Below are positions 24,334-35,756 of a stretch of 64,000 nt of DNA, in pieces (position 1 is the first letter of the stretch; each line of letters opens with the position of its first letter). The notes under the pieces were generated by a model that searched no databases, was not told the DNA's origin, and saw only the letters and a list, made by a program, of their open reading frames with translations. Source of the stretch: Phoronis australis (Eukaryota > Phoronida > Phoronidae); contig NMRA01000464.1 in assembly GCA_002633005.1 (NCBI GenBank), positions 196,131 through 260,130 of the forward strand. The letters are read 5' to 3'. The position numbers and the translations under genes were made by a program.

Positions 24334-26341
24334 CAGGATCAGATTCAATTTTTTTCTGTAAGACTATAAAGCTGCTTCACTCAAAAGTACAGTGACCTCC
24401 ACACTTTCACCAAGCATCATTTGCATTCTACACCATGCCAAAAGAAACCATTACACTAAGGTCCTTGCTGATTAACAAAATTCAAATGACCAACATGCAT
24501 GTCTCCAATTATTCTCTGAGGATGATCTATCGTAAGCTTCTAAATATGCATTTAGAAGCACTAATTGATGCCAATCTCGTAAGCAAGTTAATGACAAATT
24601 TCCCTAATTAATTATACCTGATGGAGCAGAAGCTTCACCCTGGACACATGCATAGATAGCACAATATTAACACTGACATACTAATTCTAACTAATCTAAA
24701 TTTACATGTGCCAGGTATATGGTAACTGAAAACGACTTCATAGAGGTGGTGTGTTGGGACCAAACATCACATAACCTTGAACGTTAGTAAACACCTCACC
24801 TAGTAATGGTAGCCATGAGATAATTTTATCCTGCATAGATGACACAAAATCAGGAAATACTTAGCCACTAACAGGGGTCCCACATTTTGAGAACCAGTTT
24901 TCAGTCCTGAATAACAGGAAGCAATTGGTTTTCAGAATCTGGGAGCCCTGTAAGTGATTATTGCCCAAAATCATGCACAGCCCATCTACAGTCGAGGGAG
25001 ACCAGTCAGCGCAACTCAAGACAATACCTGCACTTATAGTACAGGTCCTAAGCATTGTAACATACATGGGAACGCATCCATCTGGCAGCACACAGCACAA
25101 TGACGACATCACAGATTTTCAGTCATACTCCATGTTAGGTCAAAACACTGCCATTATCCCAGATTTTAACACATTATTAAGTCATTTGGCAAACACAAAC
25201 AAGAATCCTGCAAAAAACTAAAAAACATTCAAACTCAACTAAAGTTTCATGCCAAATAAAAAGGACCACTACCAGAGGTTGATTACACTACTAGTAATTT
25301 GTCAGAATTTTCCATAAAATAATTGTTAAAATGGTGTTTTTTGTTTTTCAAAGGTCGATAATATTGCTGCAAATAAGGGAAATTTTACCATATTTTGCTC
25401 AACGGTACAAACCATAATAATAACTTAATATATGTTAATAATATTTATTGTTGTTCAGAAAAAATCACTTTTCCAACACCACATGCGCTAAGTATGAGAG
25501 TTACTAAATAAAGGCCAAGGAAACAAATTTTCCAGCAATTTTGATTCTTTAACATGTTTTCACACCAAAGGCATTTAGTGATAAGACACAATTTAGTAAA
25601 TTAATCTCAAAACTAGTGTACAAATGAAAACACAAACACTAATCACGTTTTCTTTACAGAATAATGTTGCTATGTATAAAAGACAGTAAGGTTAACTGAG
25701 CTACAGTTGTGGTTCAAAAACTCCAACTTCACGCTATAAATTGAAACAAACAGTGTTATAAAATGGAATGATCTTCCACTGTTGAGTTGTGCCTCAACTT
25801 TGACAATGTTATAATGCGGGTCAGAGTTCGTGAGCAACAGAAGCAGAAGGGAAAACACTGTCTACGGTACACGAGGCCACATGCGTTGTGGTGAGTCAGT
25901 GCGGCTAACAGATGTCATATGGCGAGGAAAAGACTAAACAGAATAAGACTGTACACCTAGTGAACACGAGAATGCAAGCAAAGCAACAAGAGACACAAAC
26001 CCATCCACAAGCCGTACCATAGTTGTGTGTGTCCAGGCTAAGAGCGCCAGTCACTGTTCAATGGATAAATTGTGACAGAATCAAAAGGCGTTCGTGACAT
26101 AATCGACTAACACGGATGCATCTCTTAATGACTAGCACTGGCTGTTCGAAATAACACGATTGTTCCATCAGCCAACCAATAAAAACACAATTTAAGTAAG
26201 TGCCAGATGTATCTAGAACTAAATAAAGATAATTACACGCAAAAATACGACCACTATGTAAAAAACAATGAAACACAATCAAAATTTCACCAATTGGCCT
26301 AAATTCATTTACAACAAGTCTCGAGTTTTAAGAGTTACCAT
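24334..26341. other. Presumed intron sequence, nothing recognised
   Basis: It is AT-rich. Overlapping short frames on both strands at 24861-25221 show no domain or splice support. Confidence 0.4.
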
Positions 26342-26343
26342 AC

Positions 26344-26446
26344 CTTCTTGGCTGTATCTACACTCAGTAGACCATCCCCAGGTTTGTTTACAGACTGGGA
26401 CACTTCCATAGCTAGGCTTCCGTAAGTTCCCAGTCACTTGCTAAAT
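26344..26446 (-). CDS. First coding exon of an unidentified gene
   Basis: On the minus strand an acceptor (GTGTTTTGCAG) starts the exon at 26446. After 37 untranslated bases an ATG at 26409 opens 22 codons read MEVSQSVNKPGDGLLSVDTA-KK, followed by a donor GTATGG. A stop lies in frame just upstream of the ATG (TAG in GCCTAGCTATGG), which supports this start. The end phase is 0 and fits the exon at 6799-6889. The presence of an acceptor means at least one further untranslated exon lies upstream (towards higher coordinates). The protein family is not recognised. Confidence 0.5.
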
Positions 26447-28949
26447 CTGCAAAACACAAGTCACGGTTTTCTACCGTGGTTTTCCTCACACCGTCGTTTT
26501 CCTCATCAGACTTCCAGCATCTCACTCAGCGGGGCCACAACTAGCACACAACTGGTTATCAGCACACCTGTGGACAAGACACAATCTCATTGTGAAGTCA
26601 GACTTGAACACTGATAAGGTGAAACTGTGAGGTCCACTACACCACAACACTTCACCCCTGAGATTGATAAAACAACACAAAGGGAGTGTAGCCAACTATA
26701 TCTGACTGGGGATAAGTAATAGAATAAATTATTGATGCGCCTGGAGGAAATCTGACTACACCAGCACAGCTCTGCACCTAATGGATAATTCATCACATCA
26801 TCTCGGCTACAGCAGTTGTTAGCTTTACGCAAATAGATAGCAATGAAGGACAAGTATTGACCAATTTGCTAACTGACGCAAAGATCAATAAAGTACTGTT
26901 CAGTACGGGTCAATTTTGCAGCTTTTTTCAAAGCCACAAATACATGTGTGAGACGTTAAGATTTTACAAGGAACCTGGATGCTCTACTGAGAGAACCTTA
27001 GCATTGAGGCCACAATTCAACTTATTTCATCATGAAACTCAATTTTAGGAAGTCCTACCTGGAGTTTTTACACAACAACTTGTAGAAATTAATGAGTTGG
27101 TTAAGTGTGAAATGGTTTATATCCAGCAATTAACTTCATAAAAGTATTATGTAAAGAAAAATTCTTAAATAGCTTGGGTCAAATTTAAAAAAAATAATTG
27201 CTGACGTGCGCGGGCCGCACATGTGGGCCCATTTCACTGATCACCTTTATGCTTTATTGATAGTTAAAACCGAGCTGAGGAGCTAGAAATCTGACTCAAA
27301 GGTCTAGCAGTGTGGCACAGTGGTACTCAAACCCCTGACCTTGAGTAAAGCCGACAGTGGGCACGTATCACACTAGGCCACACTGCCTCCTCCGCATGGG
27401 TCAAATAATCCTGGATTACATTTTTATATACATGTCAATTTCCCAACAAAACTACAAGAACTAAAGAACAGTAAAATTTATTCAATGGGTAGCATAGTCT
27501 CTGTGGTACAGCTGTCGTCAAACAGTATTTTGTAAAATGTTGAGGATTCGCTGACGACCAATCAGCAAACAGAAACGGATTCAAAACATCTGTTTCTTTC
27601 AATTAATACCATACATTCTTCAATGATCGCAATGTTTTCAAAATCAGGGACCGCCAAAAATGAAAATTGCCAAAAAATACTAAGGCATGGCCAGTGAGAA
27701 TATCTTAATGAAACACTCAAAAAACTTTTGACGAGCTAATTTGAAAATGAACTTTGTTGCTTGCTTTGTTGGTATGACACAGCTTCAGAAGCTTAATACA
27801 TAACAGAAAATTTAAGTAGTTTAATCTACTGTTATTAACGGTAAAAGATTTGTAAAAATTGTTACCGTGTTAGTATTTATTTTTAAAACAAATTCAAGGT
27901 TATTTACCAAATCTCACAAAAAGCAGGCTATTGAAGCATTCAGAATGGTGGAGCTTTCTGCTCACATTAGTAATGCGTCTTGACTACAAGAAAAATCTTA
28001 TTTAGCAATATTGTTGTTACTAGAATATATTTAATTTCAGTAATTGTTCTATGTAAAGTCTCCTCCACGCACAGCCTACCTTAGAACAGCTTAATCCAAT
28101 TTTAACTTGGGTAAGATGGAAAAAGTTTTACATTGCTTTCCGATGATATGGGATTAAATGGCCCTCAGAGAGAGGGCGGAAACATCGGACTCACCAGACT
28201 TGTAGCCTTTTCAAAAAGTGATTTAGCCATTTAACAACTAGGGAATGCTGTAGTTGTTGCTCTGTGGGTGACAATGAACGCCTAATGCGAGTATGACATG
28301 CAAAAGAAAACCCGTCTGTATATAGCGGCATTTGATGATTACTTCCACCCTATCCCACTTTTGCGGCCACACAGCGATTACAAGTGGCGCAAGTTACCCC
28401 ACCTTAGTAATGTGGAGTAAGTTGTCACAAGGGGGGGGGGCAAGTTCACTACTTTAAATAGCGTCCAGACAGTACTCAAACCTAACAACTGGTTCCTGGA
28501 GTAACTTGTTCTAGGGTAAGTGCGTTTGGATGGCATTTACTGCAACGTTACCACATTTTGAGAACCAGTTTGATGCTCATTATTCAGTGGAAAAAACTGG
28601 TTCTCTAAATTTGGCCACTTTATACCCAACTATCACCTTGGTATATATACGAATAACTCCTTTAATTGTTACTGTTGTGAATGGTTATCATGGTAAAACC
28701 CTTCCAGTTACTCGGTAATTTAACATTGTTTTTGCAGCTTTGAGTGTATCCGTTTTTGTGGTGTGCAATTTTGTATCTTTGACCTTATCTATTTTGTAGT
28801 ATGCAGGAGTCATATAAATTGAAAGAAGACAGAGTGAGGTGAAAACTGATTCATGGCAAATTTTACTACTTGATCAAAAGGTGCTGCCACCTATTTTGAA
28901 ACTATATAAGAGCAAGTGCGTGTTGATTCTAGGAGCTTGAGATCTTGAC
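26447..28949. other. Intergenic stretch left of the foldback cluster
   Basis: Apart from the tRNA-like sequence at 27306-27387 and a G run at 28432-28441, nothing is recognised. The promoter of the minus-strand gene whose coding starts at 26409 is expected in this stretch but shows no element that I can name. Confidence 0.35.
27306..27387 (-). repeat. tRNA-like sequence (possible SINE head)
   Basis: Minus-strand GGCAGTGTGGCCTAGTG... ends in ...GCCACACTGC, giving an acceptor-like stem of eight or more pairs. TGGCCTAGTG fits a polymerase III A box and GGTTTGAGTACC is close to the B box GGTTCGANTCC. No normal anticodon arm is evident and there is no adjacent SINE body that I can define. It may be a tRNA pseudogene or a SINE head. 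Confidence 0.4.
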
Positions 28950-28954
28950 AAGAC

Positions 28955-29560
28955 ACTGAACAACAGCAATGCAAAGCGTTGAAATGCACCCACGGCAGCA
29001 ACGCAAACAGTGTGCTAACTGTGCTTCTAGGGGTGTTAATTTAATGGACACTAGAATACGTCAAATCCACCCCAAAATGGATTAATGATCTTCTATGATC
29101 TCCATCGCAACAGATAATTGTTTACCACAGTTCAAAAAAACTGTTTAAGAACTCTGACGATACAGATGCAAAGATAAAAACTAAAATTGCCACTAGGGGT
29201 ACAGCGGTAGTCAGAACTGTCTAAAAGCCGTACATAGCCATAACCAAATCTATAACATAAAAATAATTTTAGCAAAATTTAAAAAAGATCCTTCAAATGA
29301 GTATGGAGATAGATCCAAGGAAACAAAAAGTCAAATCTGTCTGCAAATCAATATGTTCCTATCAGAAAATAAAAACGTCAGCTACATAGAAACATGTCCG
29401 CTAAATTTCTCAAAGATCCTAAAAAAGATTAATTAGACACAGTCGTAGACAGGAAAAAATGCCACTAGGGAGCGCCATAATATCAACGGAAACCATAGTC
29501 TTTTCATAAGTAACACATCTGCCAATTTTCACGATTCACCAAGTAGTTCAGTGGATAAAG
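28955..29560 (+). repeat. Compound CTCF-motif repeat, copy 2 (partial)
   Basis: It starts with AATGCAAAGCGTTGAAATGC, as do copies 1 and 3. CCACTAGGGGT at 29190 (type B) and GCCACTAGGGAGCGCC at 29461 (type C) are present, but type A and the array expansion are missing. Confidence 0.65.
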
Positions 29561-29599
29561 CCTGCCAGAGAAAACTACTCAGCTAAAAGACAAGTTTAG

Positions 29600-29960
29600 T
29601 CCTGGGGGTCGTTTGGCTATTTTTAGTTTTACCGTCCACTGTAATAACTAGAACATTGAAATAGGCTGTTTGTTACCTGATGACATTTCAAAGTCACGAA
29701 CATCTGCCGGGGCCTTGCGTGCAAACAGCGGGATCGACCAGTGGCAGAGGCGCCGTACAGGATTGCAGGGGTATTGCAATTGGATAATCAGGATGGCTTA
29801 CATTAACAATAATTAAGTTTCTCCATTATGTTTCTACCACAAAGTTTGACAAGTTCATCGCTTATGAACTGGCAGCAGCATCACTGTATCATATTATGCC
29901 ATGGTCCGAAACTTTTTTTGGCACATCCCGGCGAAAATTTGCAAAAGAAGTTGGAAATAC
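29600..29960 (+). repeat. Dispersed repeat, copy 2
   Basis: Homologous to 11380-11700, with the shared blocks GATGACATTTCAAAGTCACG, AACAGCGGGATCGA, TTGGATAATCAGGATGG and CCACAAAGTTTGACAAG. The tail (ATGCCATGGTCCGAAACTTT) matches ATGTCGTGGCTCGAAATTTT at 11660. Confidence 0.5.
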
Positions 29961-30551
29961 TAGCCAATAAAGCACGTTAAAGATCAGTTCTGCATTATTC
30001 CATGTTCATGCGACATGTTTACAAATTACCGTGTGTGCTGTTCTCTGTAAATGTTGAATGTGATGTGGCAACAAACAAATGACGGCTGGATTCACTCGAA
30101 CTGCTTTATGTTTGCTAGGAATCTGCCGAGAAGTGCAAAAACTCAGTTCGCATACGTTGGAAATTCCAGTTCGCATGTTGCAACTTGATGCAAGCTGGCT
30201 AAAATCACAGCTCACGTAAGTTTAAATTATATTCCTCAACTGCAATCAACTAACACACTTCTCTTTTGAGAGTTTCAAGATACATTCAGTTCTGAAGCCG
30301 TGTTGTGAATTATCTGCCAAACATGCAACCCTACACAGATTTTTTTACAAAAAAGATTAACAGATCTCCATTTTTGCAGTCTGGTGAAAATGCACACAGG
30401 CTGTAAGGAACAAACCTGTTATTAATGTTTGTTTCATTTTTTAACTTCCTTTAAACAAGAAAAAATCAAGCAAATGGTGTGTTAAAACGCAAGGAAAAAT
30501 TACCTTTTTTACAGGAATTACAAATTTCCCTCACCAGGAGGAGGAAAACCC

Positions 30552-30595
30552 CACCCCCCCCTCCCCCCCACCACCCCCCTCCCCACCACCCGAGA
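30552..30595. repeat. C-rich low-complexity tract
   Basis: Runs of 7-9 C broken by T or A. The flanking block AAAAGTGGCGTAAACGGGTC (30597) recurs inverted near 31753-31786 on the other side of the foldback element. The foldback element thus sits inside an older inverted repeat. Confidence 0.8.
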
Positions 30596-30664
30596 TAAAA
30601 GTGGCGTAAACGGGTCCCTTTTCAAAATGGCTACTGGGAAACAGTTTCACTCAATAACAGACAT

Positions 30665-31562
30665 AGGCAATGACCATCGCCTCTGTTGGCCCGAAGCAGA
30701 GGCGATGTAGAGGCTATAGGCGCTCTGTACGCCGGAAGATTTTCGGCGAATTATGCCTCGCACCCACTAAACCATCAAAGTCACGTTGTTATAAATACCT
30801 TTTGCGCATAAAGGAACACCTTAGGAGGTTGTCGATGTGATTAATTCCTTCCAACTCGAACAAATACTCCCGTTATGAAACTTTTTCTTCGAGCAGTCCC
30901 TATTTCAGTTCCCAAAATCGTGAACTCACCATTTTTATACTGCGCACGCTCCAATTCATGACCTCAATCTTTAAATAGGCCAAAGGTGAGCCATTGCGGT
31001 CTTGTCAGTCAAATGTTCGTTTCCAAAATGCCACCACTTATACTTGTCTTTAATTGGCGTTACTTGAAACTGATTGTATTTCAATGAATCATTGTTTGTA
31101 TTTGATAAAAATAAATGCTGTTGATATGACATTTAATAGTCTTTGTGCACATATTTGACATTTTAATGTTTAACAACACGGCAAATGCACGGCTGGTTCC
31201 CGGCAGCACGTACGCGAAGGGCGGGAACTTCAGCTTTCAAAGTTCGCCGGTAGGTCCGCAACTTCTGACCTTCGGCCTGGTTAAAAAAATGAAAAAGTTG
31301 ATTTCACGATTTTGGGAACTGAAATAGGAACTGCTCGAAGAAAAAGTTTCATAACGGGAGTATTTGTTCGAGTTGGAAGAACTTAAACACATCGACAACC
31401 TCCTAAGGTGTTCGTCTATGCGCAAAAGGTAGTTATAACAACGTGGCTTTGATGGTTTAGTCGGTGCGAGGCATAATTCGCCGAAAAGCTTCCGGCGTAC
31501 AGAGCGCCTATAGCCTCTACATCGCCTCTGCTTCGAGCCAACAGAGGCGATGGTCATTGCCT
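30665..31562. mobile_element. Mutator-like foldback element with 11 bp target duplication
   Basis: The left arm 30665-30924 and right arm 31303-31562 are inverted copies of about 260 bp with few mismatches. Both begin AGGCAATGACCATCGCCTCT. ATAACAGACAT stands directly on each side (30654-30664 and 31563-31573), a clean 11 bp target-site duplication. Long inverted repeats plus a 9-11 bp duplication are the hallmark of Mutator-like elements. The 378 bp centre holds no transposase, so this is a non-autonomous copy. Arm similarity and the intact duplication suggest recent insertion. The minus frame 31237-31557 lies in the arm and is not a gene. Confidence 0.85.
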
Positions 31563-33049
31563 ATAACAGACATTGCCTTTATTTAGTGAAAACTGCCTCC
31601 CGTTCAGTAGAGCTAGGACTTCGCTAAAGCAAGACTTCACGAGATTATGTGAGACATTGGCATTGCCGTATATTTTAAATCAGAACAATTGACTTTGACT
31701 AGATTTTAGCTGCGTCCTAGCATTACTGAACACACACCTGGTTCTCGACAGACATTTTGAAGAAGGACCCGTTTACGTCACTTTTACCCCCAAAATGGCC
31801 ACAGCTTGCCTTGAAGAGGAAAGTGGTGCATGTGCAAGCCAAAATTTCACAATGTTCCCAGGTCCCAGGAAAACTTTTATTTACAGAGACACCAGCCTTA
31901 AGGACACGTGTGGAAAATTGTCCTCTGACTGGCCATAATCAGCCAGGTGACTTGCTGCTGATAGAAGACAATTCTCGACTCGGGAATGGGAGAGTAAAAA
32001 GTTACTTTTTGTGAATTTGGATTTGTAAACAAAAATGCGAAGTTTCGAAGATTTACTGGTTATCGTTCTCTATGGTAGTTGACGAGGAATGTACCCGGTA
32101 AGTTAGGCATCATGTAAAGGTAGACCAACGCAAGAAAAAGGCAAACTTACAAAAGAAATCATGAGCAACCATAAACTTGGCGATCGTTTCTCATTCCTCA
32201 GTGATACAAAAGGTATCGCAGTCAGTGATTGGTTTAGGAGTACAGACGAAATACATGACGCTCGTGACCGCTTGTAATTTTAAATGACTTGTGTCAAATA
32301 CAATTGACTATTTGAATAAAAATTTTTATTCGAATAATACTGTGGCAACTTTTAAATTTATGATTCTACTCTTTAAAATATTTTAAACTTTACTCACTTC
32401 GTCATTTTTGCACAGTAGGCTGCTTCCGGTGAAGATACTGTGGTTGAACTTAGAATTGTGTGTAATCTCAAGATCGCGTACGCTTGAACTCGGAATCACC
32501 GTGAGAAACTTTGCAATTTCACTCAAATAACCATTTACGTTACAGAAGTTGACCTGAAAGAATTAAACCACATTTTAAAACAATATAAATTTCAAGCAAG
32601 TTTCACTGTGATTGTCAACCATTGGCAATCTAATTGATCAAACAATAATTGATTAACAAATTGCATATTTCTCTGATTCTGACACTAGCTCCGATAAAGC
32701 AGAAAAAAAATGATTGTTGGGGCTCTGATTTGAAAAATTGTTTGCAATGAACAAACTTACTCCTGATTCCTTTACGCAATAAGTAATTCCAAGTTCACGC
32801 ATACGCGATCTTGAGATTGAGTAAAATTCCAAGTTCACGCACAGCAGGGATTGAAAATCGCGAGGATTCGAGTGCTCCGCGAAAACTGGTAGAGTATATT
32901 TCTTCGTTTCACGATATATTTCACAATATCAGAGAGTAGAGGTTATGAAGAATCGAAAATCACTCTTTACTGTGCTTGTGATTGATCATGGAACTTAATC
33001 ATCGTTAATCAACGTTTAGTAGGGCAAGACACGTTTTAGAAATTAGACG

Positions 33050-33899
33050 GCGACTTTCCGATTTTGGTTGGGAACTGAACGAGGTAGTGCTCGAAAAAAA
33101 AGTTTGATAAGAGGAGTATTTCTTCAAGTTAGAAGGAGTGAAATACATCAAAGGCCTCCTAAGGTACCCCTATATGCTCAGAAAGTATTTATAACAACAC
33201 GACATTGATATTGTAGTCAATGTGAGGCATAATTCGCCAGTAAAAGCTTCCGGCGTATGAAGCGCCTGTAGGAGCTCCACCGTTTCTACTTAGGGCTGTT
33301 CCAGCAAAATCTGTGTGGGAGGGGGGAAGGTAACTGAAATAAAAATTTATGGGTGGTTGCGTTTGATTTAAATTCAAAATGGCTGGTGGTCGTACTTCAA
33401 AAAAATAATAATTTACAGGTCGTTGTTGTTTCATTGGGCCATAAATGTTTGATGGTGGGTAATTTTAGTAAATTTTATAAACAATCCGCACAGAATCAAA
33501 AACTGAAACAAAAATGCAACTTGCAAAAAGCTCCGACTTTTTCACTCCCTCCGATCTCCTCATTGGCATGCCCTTAACACCATTTAACCACAGGTGCTCG
33601 AATTTCTCGATGGGTAATCACCATATATAAGAAACATATGTTTTCTTAGTAATGAATGACGTTAGTGGTAATGGAGGAACCGATAAACTCAAGCGCCTGT
33701 GCTGTCAACCACAAGAACAAAAAAAATTACGGGTGGTTGCATTTCAAACTTATAAAAAATTACGGGTGGCAGGGTGAAGAAATAAATGAAAAGTATGGGT
33801 GGTGGGTGCGAAAAAAAGGTGCCTTCCCCCCCCCTCCCATACAGATTTTACTGGAACAGCCCTTAGTACTGGGCCAGCTGGAGTCGGTGATCACTGTCT
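33050..33899. mobile_element. Half copy of the foldback family, split by a MITE
   Basis: 33059-33290 matches the right arm of the 30665-31562 element (GGGAACTGAACGAGG, GAGGCATAATTCGCC, AAAGCTTCCGGCGTA blocks). It is interrupted by the MITE at 33293-33862 and resumes with a terminal segment at 33866-33899 (CAGCTGGAGTCGGTGATCAC). No left arm was seen next to it. Confidence 0.6.
33293..33862. mobile_element. Nested MITE, TTA target site (Harbinger-like)
   Basis: The left end GGGCTGTTCCAGCAAAATCT and right end AGATTTTACTGGAACAGCCC are inverted, and each continues into a G- or C-rich run. TTA flanks both sides (33290-33292 and 33863-33865). A 3 bp TTA duplication with a GGG-starting terminal repeat fits PIF/Harbinger MITEs. 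It holds no coding: the plus frame 33656-33901 is composed of internal repeats. Confidence 0.75.
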
Positions 33900-34398
33900 A
33901 GCTGGCCAGTAGAGACGGTGGAGTTCCTACAAGACCTTCATTCGCCGGAAGCTTTTTCGGAAAATTATACCTCACACCAATTAAAATGTCAAGTCACGCT
34001 GTTGCATTTACTTGTTGTGATTGTGTATGAGGGACATATTATGATGCCGTTGATGTCTCTAGTTCCTCTCAACTCTAATAAATACTCCTGGCATAATCAA
34101 ACTTTTTCTTCGAGCAGTCCCACGTTCAGTTCCCAAACTTGGTAACTGGTCATTTTTACACTGCGCACAACAGGGTATATGACGTCATACCACCAGGCGT
34201 GCGCAGTGTAAAAATGGCCAGTTACTGATTTGAGGGAACTGAACAAGAGACTGCTCGAACAAAAAGTATATAACGGGAGTATTGGTTTGAGTTGATGTTT
34301 TAGTTGGTGTGAGGCATAATTCGCTTAAAAGCTACAGGAGCTACACTGTCTCTGCTGAGCCAGCTAGAGATGGCGGTCACTGTCTACATCTCTAACTG
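33899..34398. mobile_element. Third foldback-family copy, upstream of ZNF706
   Basis: Inverted arms meet at a short centre near 34160-34200, where TACACTGCGCAC faces GTGCGCAGTGTA across TATGACGTCATA. The arms share CGAGCAGTCCC, TTCAGTTCCC and TGAGGCATAATTCG blocks with the 30665-31562 element but are more diverged. The right end (CAGCTAGAGATGGCGGTCAC) lies about 310 bases before the ZNF706 start codon. The centre contains TGACGTCA, a perfect CRE/ATF palindrome. Confidence 0.65.
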
Positions 34399-34708
34399 TT
34401 CTCATGATAATTCTTATTGTGATTAGGATTATTTTCCATTTTCAAAAAATTATCGAAACCATCAGCGACTTAAGAAAGCGCTTCAAAGTTATTTGGGATA
34501 TGTCAATCTTGAAATTGTGGATTAGAAAATAGCTCCGATATGCATTACCTCAAGTCACCGGCACTTTCAGCAATAATTTTAGATTTATAAGTGTGGTGAT
34601 GTTTTTAAGCATCAATGTGCTTTGGTTAAGAATTGAACACTATAAACTAAACAGGCAAAATCAGCACTTTTTACCAAAATCCGACAATATCACTGTAGAT
34701 CATTTGCA

Positions 34709-34843
34709 ATGGCTCGAGGCCACCAGAAGATTCAGTCTCAGCAAAAGAATGCAGAGAAGCAAGCTAAAATGAAGAAAGGCCAAGGATCCGACCAGAAAAA
34801 GGCTGCAGCCAAAGCACTAGTACATTCATGTGCAGTTTGCAAG
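34709..34843 (+). CDS. ZNF706: ZNF706 ortholog, exon 1
   Basis: ATG at 34709 in context TTGCAATGG opens 45 codons starting MARGHQKIQSQQKNAEKQAK, nearly the same as the start of vertebrate ZNF706. This is the lysine/glutamine-rich 4F5 (SERF-like) region. The exon ends with HSCAVCK, giving the first two zinc ligands (Cys41 and Cys44), before donor GTAACG. The start is fixed by homology at residue 1. ZNF706 is a small nuclear protein, reported to restrain stem-cell self-renewal and, with its SERF-like part, to act on amyloid or nucleic-acid structures. Its function here is inferred by family. Confidence 0.95.
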
Positions 34844-35756
34844 GTAACGTGTTGATCCTGTTTATTGTTACAACTTAATGTGATGTCAGTGTATTTTTGA
34901 ACGTTTTTGTTGCATGTACGGCAAAAGTTAAAAGTCCTTTGGCTGGAAATTGGGTGACTTATTCTCTATGTTACTGAATGGCAGTTGAATCAATTTCTCT
35001 ACAGGGAACTGTATCATTAACATTTTTTCGGTGATGTTTGAATTTCAATACTTCAAAATGCTCTTCAATTCAGCACATAATATGGTTACCGTTATACCTG
35101 TCATCAAATTTTTTTGTATTTTAGCAATAAAATCAGTTTTGAAATTTCTAATTTTGTCAATTATTTTTGTGTTGTATTTATTGAACTTTTTAGTGATTTA
35201 ATTAAGTAGGTTATTTTGATGTAGTAATACTTCATTTAGCAACACAACTGGAAACTTAAATGGCAAGTTTTGTGGATTGGCGTTCTTCTGCTACAGCTAA
35301 AGCATAAGGTGCTTTCTGCTTGAATTAATGAGAAATTGTAATCATGTCCTTTGATTGCTGATATTATTCATTTTATTGATGTTACATGGTAACTGTACAT
35401 TTTTATTGCTTTTTGGTATCATTTCATTTAAATTGGATTAAAACATCTGAATGTCGTATGTAACTACACACTGTATATTCAACATCTGAATGTCGTATGT
35501 AACTACACACTGTATATTCAACATCTGAATGTCGTATGTAACTACACACTGTATATTCAACATCTGAATGTCGTATGTAACTACACACTGTATAATCAAC
35601 ATCTGAATGTCATATGTAACTACACACTGTATATTCAACATCTGAATGTCGTATGTAACTACACACTGTATAATCAACATCTGAATGTCGTATGTAACTA
35701 CACACTGTATATTCAACATCTGAATGTTCTGTGTAAGTATACCCTGTACATTACAG
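34844..35756 (+). other. ZNF706: ZNF706 intron
   Basis: A 913 bp GT-AG intron in phase 0. Its last third is a 39 bp minisatellite that reaches the acceptor. The first 600 bases hold nothing recognisable. Confidence 0.85.
35442..35740 (+). repeat. 39 bp minisatellite next to the ZNF706 acceptor
   Basis: Units start with AACATCTGAATGTCGTATGT at 35442, 35481, 35520, 35559, 35598, 35637 and 35676, almost identical. A diverged eighth unit at 35715 (AACATCTGAATGTTCTGTGT ...) runs into CTGTACATTACAG, the splice acceptor. Because 39 is divisible by three, a 112-codon frame stays open on the minus strand (35438-35776); it is an artefact. Confidence 0.95.
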
